Of a stretch of 64,000 nt of DNA, positions 55,110 to 64,000 are shown piece by piece (the stretch's first letter is position 1; each line of letters begins with the position of its first letter). A model generated the notes under the pieces. The model saw only the letters and a program-made list of their open reading frames with translations. It did no database searches and was not told where the DNA came from. The stretch is from Pseudomonas sp. 14P_8.1_Bac3 (GTDB lineage: Bacteria; Pseudomonadota; Gammaproteobacteria; Pseudomonadales; Pseudomonadaceae), in assembly GCF_025466085.1 (NCBI RefSeq), contig NZ_JANLOD010000041.1:62001-126000 (forward strand), given 5' to 3'. The position numbers and the translations under genes were made by a program.

Positions 55110-55975
55110 GAATTCTTGTTTGCGGTCAGCACGGCCAGGTTTCACGTGAGTTGCAGCAGCGCTTGAATGTTTCGAATGAAGTGGTGGTGCCCGGTCGCGA
55201 TCAGCTCGACCTGACACAACCGGAGCACATTCGTCAGCGGGTCCGCCAGGTTCGTCCCGACCTGATCATCAACGCCGCGGCGTATACCGCGGTCGACCAG
55301 GCTGAAAGCGAGCCCGACGTGGCCTTCGCCATCAACGCAACGGCCCCGGGCATCCTGGCTGAGGAGGCCTTGGTGCTGGGCATCCCGCTGATCCACTACT
55401 CCACCGATTACGTGTTCGATGGCAGCATAAACGCGCCTTACACCGAGGACGACACACCCAACCCGCTGGGCGTTTACGGTCAGAGCAAACTGGCTGGCGA
55501 GCAGGCGATCACGGCCGTACAAGGCCAACACCTGATCCTGCGCACCAGTTGGGTGTACTCGACCCACGGCCGCAACTTCCTGCTGACCATGCAACGCCTG
55601 TTGCAAGAAAAACCGGAGTTGCGCATCGTCGCTGATCAGATCGGCGCACCGACCTGGGCCGGTACGATTGCCAACAGCACGCTCGCCCTGATCGAGCGCT
55701 GGCAAACGGGACAGGCGGGCGACTGGGGCACCTATCACCTGACCGCTCAGGGTGAGACATCGTGGTTCGGCTTCGCCCAGGCCATTGGCGAAGCGTTGAA
55801 GGAACAAGGGAAACCCTGCGCGCAGTTACTGCCGATCCCGTCCAGCGATTACCCGACCCCGGCCACCCGACCGCTGAATTCGCGCCTGGACTGCAGCCGC
55901 CTGCTGCGCGAGTGGGGCGTCAGCCAGCCGGACTGGCAAACCGCGCTGCACGAGTGTCTTGCCGGACAAGCCTAG
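55106..55975 (+). CDS. rfbD: dTDP-4-dehydrorhamnose reductase
   Basis: A 289-residue SDR reductase finishing dTDP-L-rhamnose. CGQHGQVSREL is the N-terminal NADPH loop (GxxGQ form); STDYVFDG and YGQSKLAGEQ (YxxxK) form the active site. Last gene of rfbBACD; a short GCGCCTGT/ACAGGCGC hairpin (55983-56002) follows. Confidence 0.96.
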   Translation: MRILVCGQHGQVSRELQQRLNVSNEVVVPGRDQLDLTQPEHIRQRVRQVRPDLIINAAAYTAVDQAESEPDVAFAINATAPGILAEEALVLGIPLIHYSTDYVFDGSINAPYTEDDTPNPLGVYGQSKLAGEQAITAVQGQHLILRTSWVYSTHGRNFLLTMQRLLQEKPELRIVADQIGAPTWAGTIANSTLALIERWQTGQAGDWGTYHLTAQGETSWFGFAQAIGEALKEQGKPCAQLLPIPSSDYPTPATRPLNSRLDCSRLLREWGVSQPDWQTALHECLAGQA

Positions 55976-56005
55976 GCATAATGCGCCTGTACCCACAGGC
56001 GCCTG

Positions 56006-57820
56006 ATGCTCATGACTCCGACCCTCCCTCGCAGACCCCGCTGGCGCAGCCTGGCCCTGCTCGCGCTGTGCCTGGCGCCGTTGCTGTGGCCGCTGGAGCA
56101 TCTGGCCGAGCGTTACTACCGCAGCGAACTGGTCGGGCAAAACCGGCAGACCCTTGACCTGTACGTCGCCAACCTGCTGGGCACCCTGCACCGTTATGAA
56201 GTGTTGCCGCAGATTCTCGGCGACCTGCCCGCCCTGCGCGCGGACCTGTCGGCACCGGACGATGGCGTCACGCAAGGCAACGCCAACCGCTTGCTGAAGA
56301 ACATCGCCGCCCAGACCGGCGCCGAAGTCATGTACCTGATGGACACCACGGGCAAGACACTCGCCGCCTCCAACTGGGACAAGCACGACAGCTTCGTCGG
56401 ACGCAATTTCGCCTTTCGACCGTATTTCAGCGAGGCCATGGCCGGGCGCTTGGGGCGCTTTTTTGGCCTGGGCACCACCTCGGCCAAACGCGGTTATTTC
56501 TTTGCTGCCGCGGTACGGGATCGGGAAAAAATCATCGGCGTGCTGGTGGTCAAGGTCGACCTGGACCACACCGAAAGCCTCTGGGGTAAAACCCCTGAAC
56601 AATTGCTGGTGACCGACCATAACGGCGTGGTCATCCTCACCTCGCGGCCGGAGTGGCGTTTCCGCGCGACCCGCCCATTGAGTGACGCCGAGCGTGAAGC
56701 GATCACCGCGATTCAACCCTACCCGACCCGCGAACCCAAGCCGTTGAACCTCAATCCTGACGCCTGGCTGACCCAGACCCGACAGATTGACGAAACCGGT
56801 TGGAGCGTCAGCATTCTCGCGCCCCACACATTGATCGACCGCCCGGTGCGCACGGTGGTCGCCATCGGCGGCGCGACGCTGCTGGTGTTGATGTTGCTGC
56901 TCGGCCTGATGATGCAACGGCGTCGTCATTATCTGGAGCGGATTTCCTTCGAAGCCAAGGCCCGTCGGGAACTGGAAGGCCGCGTCGCCGAACGTACCAG
57001 CGATCTCGAAGGCCTCAACCGCCGGTTGAAACAGGAAGTGCTCGAACGCGAGCACGCGCAGCAGGAACTGGTGCGCGCCCAGGACGACCTGGTGCAGGCC
57101 GGCAAGCTGTCGGCGCTGGGGACCATGTCCGCGAGCATCAGCCATGAACTCAATCAACCGCTGGCGGCGATCCGCAGCTACGCGGAGAACGCCGAAGTGC
57201 TGCTCGATCACCAGCGCACCGACGATGCCCGCGGCAACCTCAAGCTGATCAGCGAACTGACCGGGCGCATGGCCTCAATCATTGCCCACCTGCGGGCCTT
57301 TGCCCGGCGCGATCGCCATGCACCGGAAAGCGTGGCGCTGCAACCGGCACTGGATGACGCGCTGGCGCTGTTGGCCAAGCGCCGCCGCAGCATGGAAGTC
57401 GAACTGATCCGCGATCTGCCGGCCGCCACCCTGTGGGTCGAGGCCGGGGAAACCCGCCTGCGCCAGGTGCTCGGCAACCTGCTGGCCAACGCGCTGGACG
57501 CGCTGACGGAAAAAGGTCCGCCACGTAAACTCTGGTTGAGTACCCAATCCAGCGCCGACGGCGTCCATCTGTACATTCGCGACAACGGCCCCGGCTTTTG
57601 CATGGAAGCCCTTGGCCGCGCCAGCGAGCCCTTCTACACCACCAAGACCCGCACGCAGGGCCTGGGCCTGGGGCTGGCGATTTGCGAGACGCTGATGCGC
57701 GCCTTCGGTGGAGAGCTGTCGTTCTCCAACCACAAGGAAGGCGGTGCGCTGATTACCCTGAAACTGCGCGCAGGCGCACCGGGCGTGAGCCTGCAACCGT
57801 CCGAGGACCGAAGTGCATGA
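56006..57820 (+). CDS. dctB: DctB-type sensor histidine kinase
   Basis: A 604-residue kinase. One membrane helix (~16-34), a periplasmic double-Cache-like sensor (~35-285), a second helix (~290-312), a coiled coil to ~375, then the kinase. H-box is ASISHELNQPLAAI (His ~381), N-box is LGNLLANALDAL, and G-boxes are DNGPGF and GLGLGLAI. This layout matches DctB, which senses C4-dicarboxylates. The response-regulator gene follows with an ATGA overlap. No dctA transporter is present in the window. Confidence 0.9.
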   Translation: MLMTPTLPRRPRWRSLALLALCLAPLLWPLEHLAERYYRSELVGQNRQTLDLYVANLLGTLHRYEVLPQILGDLPALRADLSAPDDGVTQGNANRLLKNIAAQTGAEVMYLMDTTGKTLAASNWDKHDSFVGRNFAFRPYFSEAMAGRLGRFFGLGTTSAKRGYFFAAAVRDREKIIGVLVVKVDLDHTESLWGKTPEQLLVTDHNGVVILTSRPEWRFRATRPLSDAEREAITAIQPYPTREPKPLNLNPDAWLTQTRQIDETGWSVSILAPHTLIDRPVRTVVAIGGATLLVLMLLLGLMMQRRRHYLERISFEAKARRELEGRVAERTSDLEGLNRRLKQEVLEREHAQQELVRAQDDLVQAGKLSALGTMSASISHELNQPLAAIRSYAENAEVLLDHQRTDDARGNLKLISELTGRMASIIAHLRAFARRDRHAPESVALQPALDDALALLAKRRRSMEVELIRDLPAATLWVEAGETRLRQVLGNLLANALDALTEKGPPRKLWLSTQSSADGVHLYIRDNGPGFCMEALGRASEPFYTTKTRTQGLGLGLAICETLMRAFGGELSFSNHKEGGALITLKLRAGAPGVSLQPSEDRSA

Positions 57821-59211
57821 CCATCGACAACCGCCTCCAGGTCGTGCTGATCGACGATGATCCCCATCTGCGCCAGGCCCTGAGCCAGACGCTGGACCTG
57901 GCCGGGCTGAAAATCCTGCCGCTCGCCGAAGCCAAGGGCCTGGCCGGGCAACTGGGACGCGACTGGCCGGGGGTGGTGGTCAGCGACATCCGCATGCCGG
58001 GCATGGACGGCCTCGAGTTGCTGACCGAACTGCACGCGCAGGACCCGGAACTGCCGGTGCTGCTGATCACCGGTCACGGCGATGTACCGCTGGCGGTGCA
58101 AGCGATGCGCGCGGGCGCTTATGACTTCCTCGAAAAACCCTTCGCCAGCGACGCCCTGCTCGACAGCGTACGTCGCGCCCTGGCCTTGCGCCGACTGGTG
58201 CTGGACAACCGCAGCCTGCGTCTGGCCCTGAGCGACCGCAATGAGCTGAGCGCGCGACTGGTCGGGCAATCGGCGCCGATGCTGCGTCTGCGCGAACAGA
58301 TCGGCGCGCTGGCGGCCACCAGGGCCGACGTGCTGATCCTTGGCGAAACCGGTGCCGGTAAAGAAGTGGTGGCCCGGGCGCTGCACGATTTGTCGAGCCG
58401 GCGTAACGGTCCGTTCGTGGCGATCAATGCCGGCGCCCTGGCCGAATCGGTGGTGGAAAGCGAACTGTTCGGTCACGAGCCGGGGGCGTTTACCGGCGCG
58501 CAAAAACGCCGCATCGGCAAGTTCGAATTCGCCAACGGTGGCACGCTGTTCCTCGACGAAATCGAAAGCATGAGCCTGGACGTTCAGGTGAAATTGCTGC
58601 GTTTGCTGCAAGAGCGGGTGGTCGAGCGGCTGGGCGGCAATCAGCAGATCCCGCTGGACATCCGCATCATCGCTGCGACCAAGGAAGATCTGCGTCAGTC
58701 CGCCGATCAGGGCCGTTTCCGCGCCGACTTGTATTACCGGCTCAACGTCGCGCCGTTGCGGATTCCGCCCTTGCGCGAACGCGGTGAAGATGCGCTGATG
58801 CTGTTCCAGCATTTTGCCGATGAAGCCAGCACGCGCCACGGTTTGCCGCCCCATGAACTGCAACCGGGGCAACGGGCGCTGTTGCTGCGCCACACCTGGC
58901 CGGGCAACGTGCGGGAGCTGCAGAACGCCGCCGAACGTTTCGCCCTGGGCCTGGAACTGGCGCTGGACAACAACGCTCCGGATGTCGCGGCTGGCACTCT
59001 GGTTGAGGTGATCAGCGGCGGGCTGAGCGAGCAGGTGGAAAACTTCGAGAAATCATTGATTGCCGCCGAGCTGACACGCTCCCACAGTTCCCTGCGCAGC
59101 CTGGCCGAAGCCCTCGGCATTCCGCGCAAGACGTTGCACGACAAGCTGCGTAAACACGGATTGAGCTTCGCCGACAGCGGCGCGGCCAGCCACAGCGACG
59201 ACCTCGATTGA
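57817..59211 (+). CDS. dctD: DctD-type sigma-54-dependent response regulator
   Basis: A 464-residue NtrC-family activator. Receiver domain (1-~125; phosphoacceptor in [16 protein letters not shown]), sigma-54 interaction AAA+ domain (Walker [16 protein letters not shown] loop in [17 protein letters not shown]; Walker [11 protein letters not shown]) and a Fis-type HTH ([20 protein letters not shown]) at the C terminus. All modules are complete, so it should activate sigma-54 promoters when phosphorylated by the upstream kinase. Confidence 0.93.
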   Translation: MTIDNRLQVVLIDDDPHLRQALSQTLDLAGLKILPLAEAKGLAGQLGRDWPGVVVSDIRMPGMDGLELLTELHAQDPELPVLLITGHGDVPLAVQAMRAGAYDFLEKPFASDALLDSVRRALALRRLVLDNRSLRLALSDRNELSARLVGQSAPMLRLREQIGALAATRADVLILGETGAGKEVVARALHDLSSRRNGPFVAINAGALAESVVESELFGHEPGAFTGAQKRRIGKFEFANGGTLFLDEIESMSLDVQVKLLRLLQERVVERLGGNQQIPLDIRIIAATKEDLRQSADQGRFRADLYYRLNVAPLRIPPLRERGEDALMLFQHFADEASTRHGLPPHELQPGQRALLLRHTWPGNVRELQNAAERFALGLELALDNNAPDVAAGTLVEVISGGLSEQVENFEKSLIAAELTRSHSSLRSLAEALGIPRKTLHDKLRKHGLSFADSGAASHSDDLD

Positions 59212-59251
59212 GCCGCCGTCAGATCATCCACTTCGAACAAGAGACCGCCGA

Positions 59252-59707
59252 ATGAGCCGCGACAGTCGTCAACTGGAATCCGTCCTCCACCACGACATCC
59301 CCCTCACCCGGGACATGGGCCTGAAGGTGCTCGACTGGCACGACCAGCAACTGCGCCTGCACTTGCCCCTGGACGCCAACGTCAATCACAAAAGCACCAT
59401 GTTCGGTGGCAGCCTGTATTGCGGCGCAGTGCTGGCCGGTTGGGGCTGGCTGCATTTGCGATTGAAAGAAGAGGGGATCACCGACGGGCACATCGTGATT
59501 CAGGAGGGGCAAATCAGTTACCCGCTGCCGGTGACGGGCGATGCCAATGCCATTTGCCAGGCACCGGATCCGGTGATCTGGAAGAAATTCCTGACCACGT
59601 TCCAGCGATACAGCCGAGCGCGGTTGACGCTGCATACGCGGGTTGTCAATGAAGGCCGTGATGAGGATGCAGTGCGCTTTACCGGGCAATACGTGCTGCA
59701 CCGATAG
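59252..59707 (+). CDS. YiiD-type thioesterase domain protein
   Basis: A 151-residue hot-dog fold protein matching the C-terminal thioesterase domain of E. coli YiiD. NHKSTMFGGSLYCGAVLAGW and QISYPLPVTGDANAIC are typical. The acetyltransferase half of YiiD is absent. Likely hydrolyses acyl-CoA esters; the substrate is unknown. Confidence 0.82.
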   Translation: MSRDSRQLESVLHHDIPLTRDMGLKVLDWHDQQLRLHLPLDANVNHKSTMFGGSLYCGAVLAGWGWLHLRLKEEGITDGHIVIQEGQISYPLPVTGDANAICQAPDPVIWKKFLTTFQRYSRARLTLHTRVVNEGRDEDAVRFTGQYVLHR

Positions 59708-59712
59708 GTTCT

Positions 59713-59810
59713 ATCGCGAGCAGGCTCGCTCCCACATTGGGGTTCTGTCGTACACAAAATCTACTGGCAACGGAGATCAACTGTGGGAGCCAGCCTGCTG
59801 GCGATCGGCT
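59713..59810. repeat. Diverged REP units in inverted orientation
   Basis: ATCGCGAGCAGGCTCGCTCCCAC (about 59713-59735) and GTGGGAGCCAGCCTGCTGGCGAT (59783-59805) are opposed units of a REP subtype with altered centre. Confidence 0.7.
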
Positions 59811-59826
59811 GCACAGCAGCCGTCAT

Positions 59827-60654
59827 TCACGAACGCGCCAACTCCAACAGTTTCTCGCGCCACGCAGCTTTGGCCGGCAACGCCAAAAAGAACTCATTCA
59901 ACAACGATTCCCGCGCCGGATAACAGAACGGCGCGCCGTTCAGATCCAGCACCTCACCGCCTGCCCCTTCGAGCACGCCTTGAGCCGCCGCCGTGTCCCA
60001 CTGCGACGTCGGCGCCAGGCGCGGATAACAATCCGCCGCGCCTTCGGCCAGCAAACAAAACTTCAATGAGCTGCCGATAGTGGTCAATTGCAGTTCGCCC
60101 AGGCTCGCACTCAACCCGGCCAGCAAGCGCTCTTGTTCCGGGCTGGAATGACGGCGACTGGCGACCACGGTGAACGATTGACCGGGCGCCAGAACATTTC
60201 GCACCTGAATTGCCACTGGCGCCGCACCCTTGTCGCCACGCCACGCACCGAATCCGGCGCCACCGACATAGAAGCGCCCATTGGTCGGCATCGATACCAC
60301 ACCGAACACCACCTGGCCGTTTTCGATCAGGGCGATATTGACGGTGAACTCTTCGCTGCCGCTGATAAATTCCTTGGTGCCGTCCAGCGGATCGACCAGC
60401 CACCAGCGCTGCCAACCGGCACGCACGCTCTGCGCAATATCGGCGTCTTCTTCGGACAACACCGGAATGCTCGGGTCCAGCGCAGTCAGCCCGGCCAGGA
60501 TCAAATGATGCGCCGCCAGGTCGGCCGCGGTGACCGGTGAATCGTCGGCCTTGGACGTCACAGCGGTGCCGGTGCGCCAGAACGGCAGAATCGCGTCGCC
60601 AGCCTGCAACGCCAGTTCAACCACCGGCGCCATCAACGGATGCGGGTAGCTCAT
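59827..60654 (-). CDS. cysQ: 3'(2'),5'-bisphosphate nucleotidase CysQ
   Basis: A 275-residue inositol-monophosphatase-fold enzyme hydrolysing PAP (from sulfate assimilation). Metal-binding VLSEEDAD and WWLVDPLDGTKEFISG match the family, with WDTAAAQGVLEGAGG near the C terminus. It overlaps nudE by four bases. Confidence 0.94.
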   Translation of the reverse strand: MSYPHPLMAPVVELALQAGDAILPFWRTGTAVTSKADDSPVTAADLAAHHLILAGLTALDPSIPVLSEEDADIAQSVRAGWQRWWLVDPLDGTKEFISGSEEFTVNIALIENGQVVFGVVSMPTNGRFYVGGAGFGAWRGDKGAAPVAIQVRNVLAPGQSFTVVASRRHSSPEQERLLAGLSASLGELQLTTIGSSLKFCLLAEGAADCYPRLAPTSQWDTAAAQGVLEGAGGEVLDLNGAPFCYPARESLLNEFFLALPAKAAWREKLLELARS

Positions 60655-61217
60655 GGCAGGAACGCCCCGCGCTGGGTCAGCAGGTCGCGGGCCAGGTACA
60701 ACGCCGCCAAGGCCCGACCTTCGGTAAACTTCGGGTTCTGCGCCAGCGCCGACAGCTCGCGCAGATTGATCTTGTCCACGCCCATCGGCTCGGGCTCGTC
60801 GCCTTCCAGACGTTCTTCGTACAGATCCGTCGCCAGCACCACCTGGATTTTCTGGCTCATGTAACCGGGGGACAACGACAGTTCGGTCAGATGCTCCAAC
60901 TGCCGCGCGCCATACCCGGCCTCTTCCTTGAGCTCGCGCTCCGCCGCCGCCAGCACGTCCTCACCCGGCTCGATCAAGCCTTTGGGCAGCGACAGTTCGT
61001 ATTCATCAGTACCGCCGCAATATTCCTCGACCAGCACCGCGTGATCCGTATCGAGCATCGCCACGATCATCACCGCGCCATACCCGGCGCCCTTGCCGAC
61101 CAGCCGCTCGTAAGTGCGCTCCACGCCGTTGGAAAAGCGCAGTTTCAGCTCCTCGACGCAAAACAAACGGCTGGTGGCGACGATCTCGCGGGCGAGGATG
61201 GTGGGTTTCTGGCGCAT
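60651..61217 (-). CDS. nudE: ADP compounds hydrolase NudE
   Basis: A 188-residue Nudix hydrolase; the box GLIEPGEDVLAAAERELKEEAGYG is complete. NudE cleaves ADP-ribose, Ap3A and NADH. Encoded with cysQ, as usual in gammaproteobacteria, and divergent from yrfG. Confidence 0.94.
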   Translation of the reverse strand: MRQKPTILAREIVATSRLFCVEELKLRFSNGVERTYERLVGKGAGYGAVMIVAMLDTDHAVLVEEYCGGTDEYELSLPKGLIEPGEDVLAAAERELKEEAGYGARQLEHLTELSLSPGYMSQKIQVVLATDLYEERLEGDEPEPMGVDKINLRELSALAQNPKFTEGRALAALYLARDLLTQRGAFLP

Positions 61218-61308
61218 GAAAAGCTCCTTGGCGTGAACGCGTTACTATACCCGGCCTATCCTGATTGTTGGCCCCGGATATCTTTTTTACCGTTGGAGAC
61301 GTTTTTTT

Positions 61309-61971
61309 ATGTCACTGCTGCCATGGCGCGACATCGACACCGTTCTGCTGGACATGGACGGCACCCTGCTGGACCTGCACTTCGACAACCATTTCTGGCT
61401 GGAGCACCTGCCCCAGCGTTACGCCGAATTGCACGGGGTGAGCCGGGCGATGGCGGAAATGGAGTTGCAGCCGCTGTTCGAACGCAACGCCGGCCAGTTG
61501 CAATGGTATTGCCTGGATTTCTGGAGCGCCGAACTGAAGCTGCCGGTGCGCGAACTGAAACTGGAAACCGCACACCTGATTGCCTTGCGCCCGGATGCTG
61601 ACACCTTCCTGGCCGCGATCAAGCAGGCCGGCAAGCGCGTGGTACTGATCACCAATGCCCATCGCGATTCCCTGTCACTGAAACTGGAACGCATCGAACT
61701 GGCACCGTACTTCGAGCGCTTGATCAGCTCGCATGACTACGGCTTCCCCAAGGAGAACCCGCAGTTCTGGGAGGCGCTGCAGGCGGATATCGACTTTGAT
61801 CCGACGCGCAGCCTGTTTATTGACGACACCCTGCCGATCCTGCGCAGTGCGCGGGATTTCGGCGTGGCGCATCTGTTGGCCGTGCGCGAGCCGGACAGCC
61901 GCAAGGGGCCGAAGGACACCGCGGAGTTTGCGGCGGTGGTGGATTATCGGGAGCTGATTGCCGGGCTTTAG
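61309..61971 (+). CDS. yrfG: GMP/IMP nucleotidase YrfG
   Basis: A 220-residue HAD-superfamily hydrolase with motif I LLDMDGTLLDLHFDNHFW, motif II LITNAH and motif IV FIDDTLPIL. The YrfG form dephosphorylates purine mononucleotides. Adjacent to nudE in the conserved order. Confidence 0.93.
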   Translation: MSLLPWRDIDTVLLDMDGTLLDLHFDNHFWLEHLPQRYAELHGVSRAMAEMELQPLFERNAGQLQWYCLDFWSAELKLPVRELKLETAHLIALRPDADTFLAAIKQAGKRVVLITNAHRDSLSLKLERIELAPYFERLISSHDYGFPKENPQFWEALQADIDFDPTRSLFIDDTLPILRSARDFGVAHLLAVREPDSRKGPKDTAEFAAVVDYRELIAGL

Positions 61972-61984
61972 ACCGTGTCGCCTG

Positions 61985-62077
61985 CATCGCGAGCAAGCTC
62001 GGCTCCTACAGGATTTATGTCGTTCACAAACAGTGCATACGACACAAAACCTGTAGGAGCGAGCCTGCTCGCGATAG
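61985..62077. repeat. REP inverted pair of the GTAGGAGC subtype
   Basis: ATCGCGAGCAAGCTCGGCTCCTACAG and CTGTAGGAGCGAGCCTGCTCGCGAT (each described in pieces) face each other across ~40 bases, a different subtype from the GTGGGAGC units. It lies between convergent genes. Confidence 0.75.
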
Positions 62078-62097
62078 CCATCACACGGTCTGGAGCC

Positions 62098-62547
62098 TTA
62101 CTTCGGAATTCGCAACGACTGCCCCGGATAAATCTTGTTCACGTCTTTCAGCATCGGCTTGTTGGCATCAAAGATCTTTTGATACTTGTTGGCGTCACCG
62201 TACACCCGCAGGGAAATCGCGCTAAGGGTGTCGCCCTTCTGCACCACCACAAACTCCGCGGCCGTAACCACCGGCCCGGTCACGGTGATCTGGTCTTCAA
62301 CACCACTGACACCGGCGACGTTGCCCAGCGACAGGAGGATTTTTTCTTTCTCTTCCTGGGTCGCGGCTTCGCCACTGGCGATGACTTTGTCGCCCTCGAC
62401 CTTGACCTGAATCTTGGAAGTATCAATCCCCGTCAACGCGTCCTTCACATGCTGGGTCAGCGCGTCACTGTTGGCCTCTGCCTTGTCCGGCGTCAGCGCC
62501 TGGAGGATTTTTTCACCGGCGTCTTTTAAGAAACTGTAAAGGCTCAT
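62098..62547 (-). CDS. kbp: BON and LysM domain protein (Kbp/YgaU-like)
   Basis: A 149-residue protein with a BON domain (~25-92) and a C-terminal LysM (~98-148: VVQKGDTLSAISLRVYGD...NKIYPGQSLRIP). No signal peptide. The E. coli homologue Kbp (YgaU) is a cytoplasmic potassium-binding protein. ATG 62547 chosen from MSLYSFLKDAGEK, the normal start. Confidence 0.9.
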   Translation of the reverse strand: MSLYSFLKDAGEKILQALTPDKAEANSDALTQHVKDALTGIDTSKIQVKVEGDKVIASGEAATQEEKEKILLSLGNVAGVSGVEDQITVTGPVVTAAEFVVVQKGDTLSAISLRVYGDANKYQKIFDANKPMLKDVNKIYPGQSLRIPK

Positions 62548-62686
62548 CGTGTGCTCTCCATGGAATAAAAGGGGGTCCAGAGGCAAAAGCCTAGACCAAG
62601 GTCGCCATACTCGGATCCAACCCGACCAATGACGCCACTGATCCCCAGGCGCTAGAATCGCGACCTGACCGCGCCCTGGAGCGAAG

Positions 62687-63574
62687 ATGGACATCAAGCA
62701 GCTGAAATTCCTCGTCGCCCTCGATGAAACCCGGCATTTCGGCCAGGCCGCGGCGCGCTGTCACATCACCCAGCCCACGCTGTCCATGCGCCTGCGCAGC
62801 CTTGAAGAAGAGCTGGACTTGCCATTGGTAAACCGTGGCCAGCGCTTCGAAGGCTTTACCGCGCCGGGCGAGCGGGTGCTGGCCTGGGCCCGCACGGTGC
62901 TGGCGGCCTATGACGGCTTGCAGGCCGAGGCCGCGGCCTGTCGCGGTAACCTGGTCGGTACGCTACGGCTGGGCGTGGTGCCGTTGTCGAGTTTTGACCC
63001 GCTGCCCCTGATGCAACGCCTGCACGCCGAACACCCGAATCTGCGCTTCGAACTCTCGGCGCTGAGTTCCGAGCAGATTCTCGAACAACTGGCGAACAAT
63101 CGTCTGGACCTCGGTGTGTCGTACCTGGAGCGGCTGGATACCGACCGCTTCGACTCCCTGGCCTTCAGCGAAACCCGCATGGGCCTGCTCTACGATCAGC
63201 GTTTTTTCACTTTCGGCGAAGCACCGCTGACCTGGGAGTCGCTGATCGAACTGCCGCTGGGCATGCTCACCAGCGGCATGCATTTCCGCCAGTCCATCGA
63301 CCACAACTTCCACAGCCGCGGCCTCAGCCCGCAACCGCTGTTGCAGACCGACGCCGTGCATCAATTGTTGCAAGCGGTGCACGGAGGCTTGTGCTGCGCG
63401 GTGATGCCGCTGGAAGGTGGTCTGGAAAACCTGACCGACCATCTGCGCCTGCAACCGATCGAAAACGCCCAGACCCTTGGCCGGCTGGGGCTGATCATGC
63501 GTCGCAGCGCGCCGCGCTCGGCGCTGGCAGAGGCATGTTTCGCGATCTATCACAAATCGCCAGCAGACTCTTGA
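62687..63574 (+). CDS. LysR-type transcriptional regulator next to fdhD
   Basis: A 295-residue LysR protein: HTH (MDIKQLKFLVALDETRHFGQ...HITQPTLSMRLRSLEEEL) and a substrate-binding domain (LRLGVVPLSSFDPLPLM). fdhD begins ~95 bases downstream on the same strand, so it may regulate formate dehydrogenase genes; this is only positional inference. Its own promoter would lie in the gap from 62548. Confidence 0.87.
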   Translation: MDIKQLKFLVALDETRHFGQAAARCHITQPTLSMRLRSLEEELDLPLVNRGQRFEGFTAPGERVLAWARTVLAAYDGLQAEAAACRGNLVGTLRLGVVPLSSFDPLPLMQRLHAEHPNLRFELSALSSEQILEQLANNRLDLGVSYLERLDTDRFDSLAFSETRMGLLYDQRFFTFGEAPLTWESLIELPLGMLTSGMHFRQSIDHNFHSRGLSPQPLLQTDAVHQLLQAVHGGLCCAVMPLEGGLENLTDHLRLQPIENAQTLGRLGLIMRRSAPRSALAEACFAIYHKSPADS

Positions 63575-63668
63575 TCGACGTCATCTATCGGCAGATCAGT
63601 AATAGCGATTAGACGCGACATGTTGACGCGCCTAGGCTTAAAGCTGACCAAACCGTCGGTGATGCCCC

Positions 63669-64000
63669 ATGAACGCCAAGCGCCCTACCTGCGCGGCGCC
63701 CGCTCTCGAAACGCCCGCGCCAGACGCAAGCCAGACCTACAGTTTTTGTGACCTTCAGTACACTGAATCGGCGAGCACCGCGCTCGCCGAAGAAGTTGCG
63801 CTGGCGATTGCCTACAACGGCATCAGTCAGGCGGTGATGCTGGTGACGCCGACGGACCTTGAAGACTTCATCGTTGGTTTCAGCCTTGGCAGCGGCATCA
63901 TCGAAGAGGCCTCTGACATTTATGACCTGCAACTCAGCGGCTCGGGCTCGGCGCAATACGCGCAGGTGACTATCGCCAACCGCGCGTTCTGGAACCTCAA
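63669..64000 (+). CDS. fdhD: Formate dehydrogenase accessory sulfurtransferase FdhD (N-terminal part)
   Basis: The first ~110 residues of FdhD, cut by the window end. TALAEEVALAIAYNGISQAVMLVTPTDLEDFIVGFSLGSGII is the family's N-terminal signature (read here in parts). FdhD passes sulfur from IscS to the molybdenum cofactor of formate dehydrogenase. Its CxxC motif lies beyond the window. ATG 63669 is the only plausible start. Confidence 0.92.
   Translation, partial: MNAKRPTCAAPALETPAPDASQTYSFCDLQYTESASTALAEEVALAIAYNGISQAVMLVTPTDLEDFIVGFSLGSGIIEEASDIYDLQLSGSGSAQYAQVTIANRAFWNL

Noticed and set aside
56006..59211. Full C4-dicarboxylate uptake locus
   Set aside because: The dctB- and dctD-like genes are here but no dctA or dctPQM transporter is in the window, so the regulated target cannot be named.

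Overview
The window is a gene-dense, G+C-rich stretch of a Pseudomonas chromosome, most likely the P. fluorescens group. The evidence is the gene order (gpmI-envC-ctpA-yibQ, hisB-hisH-DUF2164-hisA-hisF, aguBA, rfbBACD), an OprD-family porin, a DUF6124 gene, and many REP palindromes with a GTGGGAGCGGGCTTGCTCGC core. It opens inside gpmI and closes inside fdhD.

Layout. 1-4.2 kb: end of gpmI, then the envelope genes envC, ctpA and a divergent polysaccharide deacetylase. 4.3-6.5 kb: an amino-acid-type binding protein and a secreted trypsin-like protease. 6.5-9.6 kb: histidine biosynthesis (hisF, hisA, DUF2164, hisH, hisB, all minus strand). 9.9-15.8 kb: an OFA-type MFS transporter, panM, an AsmA-family gene, mutY and yggX, followed by tRNA-Phe. 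16-20.6 kb: small accessory genes, including a YhcG-type nuclease, an alpha/beta hydrolase, a tandem pair of paralogous small proteins and a VapBC module. 20.6-29 kb: a small membrane protein, gabP, a His/Arg-type ABC importer (hisPJQM order) with an overlapping methyltransferase, and a 414-residue deaminase-fold protein.

29.1-37 kb is the accessory region. tRNA-Thr and its terminator are partly duplicated at 35.35 kb, so the DNA between looks like a genomic island in the tRNA 3' end. The island holds a stand-alone ATPase, about 1.2 kb of scrambled DNA, and an A+T-rich two-gene operon. That operon encodes a TIR-P-loop NTPase (861 aa) and a four-helix SLATT/DUF4231-like membrane protein (294 aa). 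I read it as a candidate anti-phage abortive-infection system, and it is the most interesting object here. Right of the island lie an orphan ribbon-helix-helix antitoxin, a 45-bp piece duplicated from the ATPase gene, and a highly structured leader before a DUF6124 gene.

37-49 kb: an SDR/DsbA-like/tautomerase operon, a Fic protein, a D-threonate/D-erythronate catabolic operon (kdgT-like permease, dtnK, pdxA2, deoR-type regulator), an OprD porin with a terminator in its leader, and aguBA for agmatine-to-putrescine conversion. 49.5-64 kb: a 970-aa kinase/peptidase-like/aminotransferase fusion, the dTDP-L-rhamnose operon rfbBACD, a DctBD-type two-component system, a YiiD-like thioesterase, cysQ-nudE, yrfG, a BON-LysM protein, a LysR regulator and the start of fdhD.
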